From: Sipunculus nudus
Taxonomy: Eukaryota > Annelida > Sipuncula > Golfingiida > Sipunculidae
Direction of reading: 5' to 3'
DNA length: 64,000 bases
Assembly: GCA_026874595.1 (NCBI GenBank)
Contig: CM049307.1
Span: forward strand, 81,074,643 to 81,138,642
Shown: positions 50,809 through 61,465 of the stretch, in pieces
Numbering within the stretch: the stretch's first letter is position 1
Layout: each line of letters begins with the position of its first letter
Program-made: the position numbers and the translations under genes
Notes under the pieces: model-generated
Databases searched by the model: none
Told to the model about the DNA's origin: nothing
The model's input: only the letters and a program-made list of their open reading frames with translations

Positions 50809-51797
50809 GGCAGTGTGTAAAACCTGGACCCCACGGATCCCGGACCCCGGACCCCCAAAACCTATTTCCACACTGTCGATTTTATATACAGATAAAAGCA
50901 CCCCTGTTGCTGATATAAGAACAAAGTAAAGTCCCCTTATGTTAAAACTTTGTAAATAACCATTCAATGAAAGATTTAAGTATACAAAATATTTTGCTGG
51001 AGACGGACCCCAACTGCTTGACTTAGGTGAATGTTACATTTTGACGGACCCTAGTAAACGCCGCTCATATTTTCATTTATGACTCCATGAGAAAGAATAA
51101 ACACTCGTGTCGAACATTAAATATGATTATTTGTATTTTTCGTGAAAATATTATATAGTGCAGGCACACTAGGAGAGATTTATTTGAAGTGCGCCAGCGG
51201 TCATTGCATGCGGACCTGAGACTGAAAGTATATATCGATATAAGAGCTCTTCCACATAATACAGGTTTCGTGTTCCATTCATGAACAACCATCCGATTTA
51301 AAGTTGGTAATAACAAAATTACCCAAAGGAATTGTTGATTACTTGCATTGTAAGAAACTCCAGGTACAAACATAATGATTTTATAAATGTTCTTATTATT
51401 TTTTTATTACGATAAACATGAAACAAATAGCAAATATAAGAATTTGAAGAAAAGTAAGACAACATGAAAATATATAAATAAATAAAAACAAAATAACTAA
51501 ATCACATGGGTGTCATGCCTAAACGTGATGTTAAAATATGTACTAAAGAAATGGTAAAACAACGAGTAAAAGCAAGGGGTCCGTGGGATCCGTGAGGTCA
51601 GTGCGCCAGGGTCCGTAAGTGTTAATTATCAATTTTTTGCAAAACTTGCCATTTTTATGGATTTTTAACACACATAATATAAAATACGTCTTTAGATATC
51701 ATTCTGCTAAATATCTCGACAAATTACCCTGAAAGTTTTAAGAATTATAAATTTTTCTTGGGGTCCGGGATCCGGGGTCCGTGTTTTACACACTGCC
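50809..51797. mobile_element. Mutator-like non-autonomous element with 9-bp target duplication (989 bp)
   Basis: Terminal inverted repeats of ~38 bp start GGCAGTGTGTAAAAC and end GTTTTACACACTGCC, with GGACCCC/GGATCC-rich inner parts. The flanks CCATCTGTT (50800-50808 and 51798-51806) are identical 9-mers, the duplication size typical of Mutator-like elements. No transposase frame. It lies just upstream of SGSH. Confidence 0.85.
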
Positions 51798-51895
51798 CCA
51801 TCTGTTGAGTGACAGTGGAACTACCACTGCTGGCGCGTCAGTGAAGCTAGTTTCGATAGGCGCTGCCACCTATGTAGCAACACATGTACTACTTA

Positions 51896-52183
51896 GGTCA
51901 AAAAGAATCAAAAGGTATGGTTCTCAGGTACCGCCCGCGTCAATTTAAACCCCCCCCCCCCCCCCCATCAAAAATTTTTATTTTTATTTCTATCTTTCAA
52001 GAAGATAAATACTACGATTTATGTAGTGCTTTCACCTGTTTAGAAAAAAATGGTTATTTCCATGCTTTTCCCTGATCATAGAACATTTTTATCGAAACAT
52101 ACAAAAAAGGTAAAAAATAAAATACCGCCCGCCCGCACTGATTTCTGAAAAAAACGTGCATGAGAACTATACTTTTTTTGGCC
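51896..52183. mobile_element. GGCC-ended MITE, copy 2
   Basis: Left GGTCAAAAAGAATCAAAAGG, right end GAACTATACTTTTTTTGGCC; shares the internal GCTTTTCCCTGATCATA and TTTTTATCGAAACATACAAA with the other copies. Confidence 0.7.
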
Positions 52184-53127
52184 TTATTCCTCTATGAATA
52201 TCTTCTTTTTCATTGTACAGAAATATTTTTATATTCCAGGCCAGAGCAAGCCCCGATTTACGTGTCGTGTGTGTATTATATTTATGAAATTTGTCATATA
52301 TGATTAAGCCTAAACTTATTCACTACATGCACTGAAGAAAATATCTTGTGTAACACGCATTATATGTAGAAGTTAGAACAGGGTTTCAGCCAAGTGTGAT
52401 TGTGGGAAGGGATCTCTTAAATACACATGCTCTATGAGACAGATAAACCAATGAGGTTAAGAAAGGGTTCATTCAGTAATCAGTTTAATGCACAGTACAA
52501 ACCCTGTATTTAACTAATTTGGACATCCCACTCACACCACCATCACTGTGGACCAACCCACAAGCATCCCCATAACAGAATGGGCTGCCCCTATGGTGCA
52601 AGTCAATCAGAACACTTTCTAGTTCGCAGACCCTTTGATAGCCTATAAGAACGGACTCCTGAATTGCTTTTTTATAGTAACTGACGCTATGTGGAGTCCT
52701 GCAGTTAACTGTGATTAAAACACTCCATTCACAACTATGAGATTTAACATATATCCATTGATTAATGTTCAGTACATCAACTATGTGTATTGTATATTTG
52801 ACCACTGAAAAACGTCATTGTTCTATTCTCAGCACTATTATGCACTAAGGAAGTGAAAATTGAACAATATTGTGCACAGGCCTAAAGCATCATACAGGAC
52901 TGCCACCGAATGCAAGATGTCTACCGAGCTGTTAATGCTTCAATTCTCTCTGGACAAATAAATTAGTTATTGATGTAACATGCACAAGCATTCCAGAATG
53001 GTTAGTTTTTATTACAGGCCTTTCGACATACAACATAATCTGAACATTGGTATGTCAAAACCAGAGGAAATATTTTTATTTAATTTCTTTTCTAAGAGTA
53101 CCAGATCGTATCGTTCTATAACCCCAG

Positions 53128-53206
53128 TTAGCCCTTTGGTGGGCCGGCGACGCAAACAGAAACATGAAATCTGTTGCGTCGCCGTCGGCGGCTAGCCCTT
53201 TGATGG
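53128..53206. repeat. GC-rich hairpin between 14-bp direct repeats
   Basis: GGCCGGCGACGCAAACAG (53142-53159) pairs with CTGTTGCGTCGCCGTCGGC (53171-53189) around an 11-nt loop. TAGCCCTTTGGTGG (53128) and TAGCCCTTTGATGG (53193) flank it as direct repeats. Confidence 0.7.
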
Positions 53207-53699
53207 AGTGTGACATCGATTACTTGATCGCTGCATGGTGCCTTCATGAGGGAATCGAGTGTGGCCCCTGTCAAACCTCTGATGAAAATGTACTGAGGAG
53301 CCTAGGAGATATGTCTACTTGGCAAGTCTTTATGTGCTGAATGTTAACCGAGATGAGGGAAAACTATTTAGGAGTAAACATTGTAAATGTCTAGTCTTTT
53401 ATTAAATGTCATGTTCAGCTAAAGGACTGGCAGTATGGCATGTTTCACCTTAATAATTACAATCAACCCAAATTTGGATAGACCGTTGGTAATTTCAACT
53501 TAAATTGCCAAGTTAATGTAATTTCACTTGTGGGAGAAATACTACCAAATATTTTATATAAATTTCATGTTTAAGAAATGCTTAATCTTTATATGTAATA
53601 TGTGTGACAGGAGTTATCCAGTGTTCCTACTATTAAGGCATACTAGATCAGGAGAGGGGAGGTTTGAAAAAATCTGCAGTGTGTTTCTTGGGCGAACAT

Positions 53700-53705
53700 T
53701 TTATT
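53700..53705 (-). terminator. Candidate poly(A) signal AATAAA, SelU (distal)
   Basis: AATAAA on the minus strand about 155 nt past the SECIS candidate. Use of this site would give a 3' UTR of ~1.7 kb that includes the SECIS. An ATTAAA at 55242-55237 and an AATAAA near 54,474 (inside a MITE) are nearer alternatives; transcripts ending there would lack the SECIS candidate. Confidence 0.4.
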
Positions 53706-53858
53706 GCTCACTGATGTGGCTTACCTTCAGGTAGGCCACATCGGAACAAAATGAAAAGAAAACATGGTTAGTAAAAAAGTGTTATTGTTCATATTCAAGC
53801 ATGAAGTAAGAAGTGCAAATTTTGTCATTTCATGAAGGTTATTCTTGGTTATAATCAC

Positions 53859-53928
53859 CAAACATGACAGAAAACATCAGGAGAGAGCCCTCAGCGTGTA
53901 CACTCTCACCATCATACAGCCATGTCTG
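53859..53928 (-). promoter_or_regulatory. Candidate SECIS element in the SelU 3' UTR
   Basis: On the minus strand the transcript can fold as follows. Helix I is CAGACAUG (53928-53921) with CAUGUUUG (53866-53859), 8 pairs including one G-U. An internal loop follows, then A plus UGAU (53915-53911) opposite UGAU (53879-53876), the complete non-Watson-Crick quartet. Helix II is GGUGAGAG (53910-53903) with CUCUCUCC (53887-53880), 8 positions with one U-U. The apical loop is 15 nt. This is the SECIS architecture and lies about 1.49 kb after the stop. Odd point: the loop shows ACAC but not the AA (or CC) usual in animal SECIS. A poly(A) signal follows at 53705-53700. It is the only hairpin of this form I found by eye in the 3' region. 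Confidence 0.5.
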
Positions 53929-54101
53929 ATAAGTAACTATTTAATATACAAACATGAAACAGCACAGCAAGCACTTCAATACTGCTACCAGACTGTCATA
54001 CAAAATAAATGTTTACTAAAATGATCTGACTGTTAAAGCCCTCGACCATAAATAGCCCAGCATACACTTCACTGACTTATGTGCTGCTAATTCATTGTCA
54101 T

Positions 54102-54450
54102 AAAAATAACTTACTACATGAGCTTCACTCTATGACTAGACCTTCAGCAATAAATGAATTATACATGTAACAGAACAAAACCAAGAAGTTACTATTTTCT
54201 TGGCTCCTGAAGAAAGACCATGAGGCCAAAAAAATAAAAGGTATGGTTCTTAGGCACCGTCGGGTCTATTTTTAAAAATAACAACTTGCTACACGAGCTT
54301 CACAGTAAGACTAGACTATCAGCAATAAACCAATTATACATGTAACAAACAAAACTAAGAAGTTACTGTCTATTTTCCTGGCTCCTAAAGAATGGTCATC
54401 AGGCCAAAAAAAATAAAAGGTATGGTTCTCAGGCACTGCCCGCGTCAATT
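54102..54450. repeat. 172-bp tandem duplication including a MITE end
   Basis: AAAAATAAC...GAGCTTCAC...GCAATAAA...CTTGGCTCCTGAAGAA...GGCCAAAAAA starts at 54102 and again at 54274. Each unit ends in the left end of the GGCC MITE; only the second continues into a full element. Within the predicted SelU 3' UTR. Confidence 0.7.
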
Positions 54451-54713
54451 TTAACTCCTCGCATAAAAGAATTTTATTTTCCTTTTCATCTTTGAAGAAG
54501 ATAAAATAACACAATTTTGATAAGTTTTCCTTTGTTATGCAGTGCTTTTACCTGTTTAAAACAAAATTATTGTTATTATCATGCTTTTCCCTGATCATAT
54601 GACATTTTTATCGAAACATACAAAAGAATGTTATAATAAAAAACCCGGCCGCCCACCCACACGGATTCCTAAAAAAAAGTGCCATAAAGAGAAACACACC
54701 TTTTTTTTGCCTA
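54402..54713. mobile_element. GGCC-ended MITE, copy 3
   Basis: GGCCAAAAAAAATAAAAGGT at the left, CACACCTTTTTTTTGCC at the right; the best preserved left end of the family. It lies between the SelU stop codon and the SECIS candidate, adding ~310 nt to the 3' UTR. Confidence 0.75.
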
Positions 54714-55417
54714 ACTAATTCTGATTATCTTCCTCTAAAAAATTTTCTTCATCTTAATCAAAATTAAAATTGCCTCTATAACACTGGATGAAAAGCACAG
54801 TGGTAATAACCATGTTTGTCTGCCGTATATCCACTTCATATTTTCTTTATGCATACTTATCATGCAAACATTGATTCAATTAGGAAGAACCATCAGATTA
54901 CACTGGTGTAAATCTCTACTGTGGTTAATGAGGTAAATGTTAATGATACGTTATTAGACATTAAAGTACACAGTAACAGATGAGAGAATGTGGTAGTAAA
55001 GTAAATATACATTAAATGACAATCCACGAAAGGACAGTAACACTAGACATAAATTATAAGATGTAAACATACATTTATATTATACAATAAGAATCAGTTA
55101 TAATCATTTTGTACTTTGCTGTGAATGAATCTAATCTATATCAAATATAATTAATTATAAAACACCAGTCTCTGTCTCCACTACACACTAATGCATAAAT
55201 TAAACTGGCAAAGAACCAAAACAAAATTTTTCAAGTTTTAATATAAAAAGAGAGAATGGTCTCTAGTTTTCATTACTTTAAGCCCTTTATAAATTTGATC
55301 AATAAACTTCTTCATTAAAACTATCTAAAATAAATCATTCCTAGAGAAAAAACGGTCCTAAAACTTATTTAGACATTCAGTCATTGTTATGCATTATTAT
55401 GCCCATCTGTTTTACAT

Positions 55418-58400
55418 CTAATTAGCCTTCTTCATCTGTTTGACAGCTTCCATCACAGCTTTGAGGTCTGCATGGTCACCCCATTCAGACTCGCGATGTT
55501 CAAGTAATATCCCCTGCTCACCTGGACCAATCACAAACAAACCTGAAAAATATAACATGAAAGAAATAAGCCATTTTAAAGACAAACACAGCTGATATTT
55601 TAATTGACCTAACCATGAACTCTGTGTCACATTAATCCCATTTTCATTAATTGAATAATCATAAGCAGAGCAGTTGCCAACAGTCAATCAAGCTACCATT
55701 GTCAATGAAAACTGTCAATCACCTGACAAGAACAAAATTTTCATAATTTGGCCAGCTCTCCAAAACAGAACATATGTAGTCTGTACCAGTACCCATAAAA
55801 TTTTACCAAGGTTTTATCAAGGTAAAACCCTAGTGGGTAAAATAGGTTTTACCCAGGTATCACCAAGGATTCCTGGGTTTAACCCCTAATTACTGTTGAT
55901 TAGAGTCATCTTCTCTGCACTACAAAAACAACAAGGGACCCATGGGTCACGGCGCTCACCTGATCGTGATTGGACTATAAATGTTTCTCCACTGTGATAC
56001 TATATTGAGTTGATAAAGCTTATGAATATCATGGACATGTTGGGGCTATTATAAAGGAATGTAATGTAATATGTGAGTAAATGATAAATGAAATAACCTG
56101 ACTGATGGATAAATAGAGTCAAATATAGTGGTTTATTTTTTATTTATTTAGGAGGGGTTGAAAATTGTGATATATTTGAGCAAATATGAATGTAATGACA
56201 GCAGTAATAAGCAGTAGTAGAATGATGATAATGCTATTTGTTGAAGGATCTAAAGTGTATGGTAGTCTGCAAGCTTTCAATTTGACAGATATGATGTTAT
56301 GATTAACTATGCTGATGAAGTGATTTATGAATTTGTGACTGTATGACACAATATCTCTTTAGTCTTGACAAGGTACATTATTGTGATGCCCACTATGTCT
56401 ACATATTACACAATATTGACATAATTTCTGGCATGTACATAGGTACCTATGGACGAATATTTATACAAAATATTAAAGTATGAATATATCTGATTCATCT
56501 TGTTCTTGCTTACTGAGGCTGACTTTGGGATGGGGTTCAGAGAAGGGAAAAGTGAGGGCAGCACGAAGGTGGATGTAGAAATATTCTATTGTAATGTTTT
56601 TCATTTATATAAGAATATGAAAAGCTAAGAGGAAAGGGGCCCTCCTACTTGGTTATAGTAAAGTTCTAAATATATTATTGCAAACTAATACTCTGACAAG
56701 ACTGTCATGAAGAAAAACAGTAAAAGTTTTGAGATACTGTAATGCATATGAAAATTTACAGATGGACAGGCAAGTGGACAGAATGGACTAATACCTTTAT
56801 TTCACTTTCAAGGGAATAATGCATTTAAGTTTATATATAAGCCTATTTTTTTAAGCATATCCACTTTTTCCATTAAGAAGTTTTTATCTGAATCATTTTT
56901 TTTTATTTACAGGTTTTATAAATTTTTAATAAAAAAAACTGAAAATATAAGTTAAAATATTAGAATTGTTGCAAAAGCTGCAATCATTATATATACAGAG
57001 TAAATAACTGAAACTATAAGTTAAAATATTAGAATTGTTGCAAAAGTTGCAATCATCATATATCCAGAGTGTAGCTCATATTGGGTCATATTATGCATAC
57101 ACATATATTTTATTATTTTAAATCATAAATGTTTAAACTGAATTTAAAAGAACATAATGCCACAACATGGCATCTACAAGAATATTCCTTGAATCACTAT
57201 TAAAAGTTTTGCACATTGGAGTTTTCAGTACAGGCTTAATTTTATTTAAGGTATTTATTTTTTATTTATGCTAATAACTTGAAAAATTTGCAACATTCAG
57301 ATCTAATTTTTGGTAAACAATTGAATCTTGATTAAATAAAGTTATATTCCTGAAAAAAAAGTCTCTAGGTTCAGCAATTCTCATGTTAGGTGAGTAAATA
57401 TATTTCCTGATTTTTTAAAAAATTGCATTATGTTTTGGCCCATAACTTCAAAATAATACCCAATATTGACCTAATTTTGGTAAGTTCATAGAAAATGTAT
57501 GAAAGAATGTGAATACTATATACGATCAAAAACAGATCAGTGGTTTTGATATTAGGCAGCCTTGAAGTGTAACAATGGCTTTTTTTATGGAAAATGGAGT
57601 TTTTTTCCTTAATATCTCGAAGGAACGAAGTCCTAATGACCAAATTTTCGGTATGGTAGGAGATTTTGGGGACATCTAAAATTATGCCAACAGCCTGGGG
57701 AGCATAGAGATGTGCACTGAATGACCTACAGTCATCGAAGTGGACTGCTTGACAATGTAAGGGAATACAACAAGAGCCTCCAAAAAAATTCAATAACTAG
57801 CCTAATTTTGCAGCTTTTATTTTCAAATTTCAGATTTGAACAGATTTAATCCTTATATATACATGCTGTGAAAATTAAATCCACAGTACTTACAGGAAAA
57901 AATGTGCCGCGGCCAAAGTTGGGCAAAATTTAAGGTACCAATTTTATATTTTTGCCAATATTTAAAAAAATTTAACAGATTTTGATCTAATTTTTGGTAT
58001 ACAATTAAATTTTGATTAATTAAAGTTGTATTACTGGAAAAAAGTCCCTACCTTTAACACTTTTGGTCTTAAGTGACCAAATATCTTCCTGATTTTTTTA
58101 CAAAGTCCATTATGTTTGGGCCCATAACTTTTTTAAGTCCTATTGACCCAATTTTCAGCAAAGTAAGAGATTTTGGGGACATCTAACTGTATGCCGAATT
58201 TCAGATTCGTAGGTCCAACGGTGTTGAAATGTGCCAGTCTTACGGACGGACATCCAGACGGACAGGTAGACAGACAGATGGACAGACAGTTGGACGGACG
58301 ACGGACAATGGACCACGACTATAGCTCAGATGACTTATAGTCAGCTGAGCTAAAAATCAGAGATTTTGTGGAATAAAGAAACAGCAACAAAAAGGAGCAA

Positions 58401-61363
58401 TTTACATTAACATCAACATAAATGGTCCAGCCGATTATATCACATCATATATAAAGAAGAGTTTCTACTTATTGGCTGACAGGCTGTGTAAGTGAATTTA
58501 ATTGGTTAACAGAATGTAACAAAGACATCTAGATAAGCTCTGTTGGCTGTAATCTGATTGGCAATCAGGTTGCATAGGGTAAACTGATTGGTTTATAGAG
58601 GGTAACAAGCTCCTGCAGCTGTAATCTGACAGGTTGTGTAGGCTAATTTGATTGGTTTGTAACATTCTTGCCCTTTGACCTGGCCAGGGGTGGGGAATCA
58701 ACACCAATTGACAGTGAATATAGAGATGCCCCATGCATAGCCAATCACAGGCAGCTAAGGATTTTGCCCTCTGCCCCTCTGGGATAAAACCCCCTGGCCC
58801 TGGCGATTCGAGTCTCTCTTGGATCATCGAGCAGTGGACCCCTATGCCTACCCCCTGTGGCAGGCAGAGGGTATATGGCTTCTTTTTCACCTTGGGGTTG
58901 GTTTTACGACAGTGTCGTCTACCCAGGTGAAGAGCCACCCACTACCAAAGAGCAGTCCTTTTGTCTAGCCTGGTAAGTACCTGGTAATTATCTCATAATA
59001 AGCAATTTATTTACCAGAATTCGTCTCCTAGCTGTTAATAACAGCTTAAAAAAAGCATTGCTCGCCAGATGTAGCTGCTTATTTATTCTGGGAGGAAATT
59101 GGGCTTGGGCAACATGCACTCGCACAATTTTAAGAGATAAAATAACACTTTTTTACTGGAACAAAACTTAAGCCTAAACCTTCAAAATATCAGGACTGCA
59201 TATTATTATCTAAACTTATAAATGGAACAGAAAGGTACTTACCAGGCTAGACAAAAGACTGCTCTTTGGTAGTGGGTGGCTCTTCACCTGGGTAGCCGAC
59301 ACTGTCGTATTTTGGTCATATAAGAAACAAACAAAAACAATTTTTGCTCTCCACAGGCTAGATATCATGACTGCCATCGCAAAATTTTCCACTGAATTGT
59401 AAAATTTTCCTTATAGGGGGGAAGGATGTAACATTCTTGCCCTTTGACCTGGCCAGGGGTGGGGAATCAACACCGATTGACAGTGAATATAGAGATGCCC
59501 CATGCATAGCCAATCACAGGCAGCTAAGGATTTTGCCCTCTGCCCCTCTTGGATAAAACCCCCTGGCCCTGGCGATTCGAGTCTCTCTTGGATCATCGAG
59601 CAGTGGACCCCTATGCCTGCCCTCTGTGGCAGGCAGAGGGTATATGGCTTCTTTTTCACCTTGGGGTTGGTTTTACGACAGTGTCGTCTACCCAGGTGAA
59701 GAGCCACCCACTACCAAAGAGCAGTCCTTTTGTCTAGCCTGGTAAGTACCTTTCTGTTCCATTTATAAGTTTAGATAATAATATGCAGTCCTGATTATGT
59801 GAAGGTTTAGGTTTTAAATTTTATTCCAGCAAGAAGTGTTATTTTATCTCTTTAAATTGTGTGAGTGCATGTTGCCCAAGCCCAATTTCCTCCCAGAATA
59901 AATAAGCAGCTACAGGTTAACATTTGAGAGTAACAAAAGACATCTAGAAGAGCTTTGTTAGCTGAAATCTGATTGGCTAACAGGTTGTGTAAGCTAATTT
60001 GATTGGTCAGCAGGATTATGCTTTACCTCCAAGCAGCCTCCCCTCTCCCTCTAGGTTACCCTCTACACCTTTCTGACTTGCTTGGTACATGTTCATCCAG
60101 ACAGATGGTCTAACAAACCCACTCAGGAACATCCAACGCTCCCGGGGTCCATAAAACCTCCTCTGTTAATACAAATGGCACACATTTAGTATTGGGAAGG
60201 ATGTTCTACTATCTGTTAAGCAGGTGAGAGTTCCTAACGGAAACACCTATGTTAAATCTGTGCATGTTCCTCAAACTCAAACACAATATGGTACTTATCA
60301 TTAAAATTCTGAAACAGGGTACATGTAACTATTAAAGCCTGAATTCATTCAATGACTTGCAAGTACATAGTATTTCATGGACCAATCGGGTCAATTTGAA
60401 GGTCACAATTCATAGAATATCAAGGTTAAAGTTGATATACAGCAATGAAAACAATATAATAATACATTTTACTTTACAATTTACTTAACAATTGCAAACT
60501 GCTCAAGACCAAAGCCATGCATGTGCATGATGTTGCTTTTAAAATATGGAAGACTGTCTTTTATCATACCTGTTTATCAAGAAAGAGCTCCCCTTTGAAG
60601 AAATCGCGGAACTCTTTGGCCCCATGTGACTGGTGCAGCACGCCATACAGTGGCACGCCGCTCTCAGTCAGCTGAGGCACCAGAGAGGACAGCCCTTGGG
60701 CCTCCTGTGGGAAAAAAATGCACACTACATAAATCTTTACATAATTATGTTGTTTTGTTTCATGTTTTTTCACAATGAAGGTCTTTTTGTAACTTAAAGG
60801 CCTTGCACCTTGTTGTCACTAACAATTAAAACGGCACATGTATAGGATCATATTATATGATATTACTCAGACTAATTGAGCTTGATTCTTATTCTTTTTA
60901 TATCACAATTTAAACAATTATAAAATAAATAAACAAAATAAATTATATCATAGTCTTTTAAAATAAAAGAGTTTAGCCTAATGCCATTCAGTTATTTGCA
61001 AAACTCTTGCAACTTGACATAATACTGTTAACAAAATAAGTTAATTTCCAGAGACAGAAAATTTTATCTCTCATTCCTTACCTCTCTACACAATAGTCAT
61101 CCAGGTCGTCGCACAACCATAATCACCGCACCATTATCCTTCCATAACTCATCAGCCTGTAATATAATCATGACTGATTTACAAATATAATTAGAAGTTT
61201 CTTCATATTACGTTTATATAATTTGAATCCAATTTTTTTTGTGTTAGACTATGGATTGTTGGTGGCACCATCTAAGGAAGATGGATGAAGGTTAGAAAAC
61301 TTAGAATATGATTAGACTATGTTTTCACAGACAGCTTTTCTAATACTTTAACTACATTTTGGA

Positions 61364-61425
<62 letters not shown>

Positions 61426-61431
61426 ATACAC

Positions 61432-61465
<34 letters not shown>

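Larger units (their letters stand above)
51798..53699. other. SGSH-SelU intergenic interval
   Basis: Divergent from the SGSH 5' end and downstream of SelU. Contains MITE copy 2 and a hairpin at 53142-53189. No exon recognised. Confidence 0.5.

Noticed and set aside
54780-55420. Other AUGA-containing hairpins (near 55,384, 54,862 and 54,838, minus strand) as the SECIS
   Set aside because: None gave a helix of SECIS length with a matching GA partner; the one at 53,859-53,928 is clearly better.
58800-58830. B-box-like GCGATTCGAGTC as a tRNA gene or SINE
   Set aside because: No cloverleaf can be drawn and no good A box lies at the expected distance.
58498-58938. 146-aa minus-strand frame and its 98-aa relative at 59411-59707 as host genes
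   Set aside because: They lie in a repeated segment that is open on both strands; more likely transposon-derived.
61097-61099. TGA as an ordinary nonsense mutation or pseudogene mark in the PRXL2A gene
   Set aside because: All other exons, splice sites and frames are intact, the TGA sits exactly at the known Sec/Cys position of the family, and a SECIS-like fold lies downstream.
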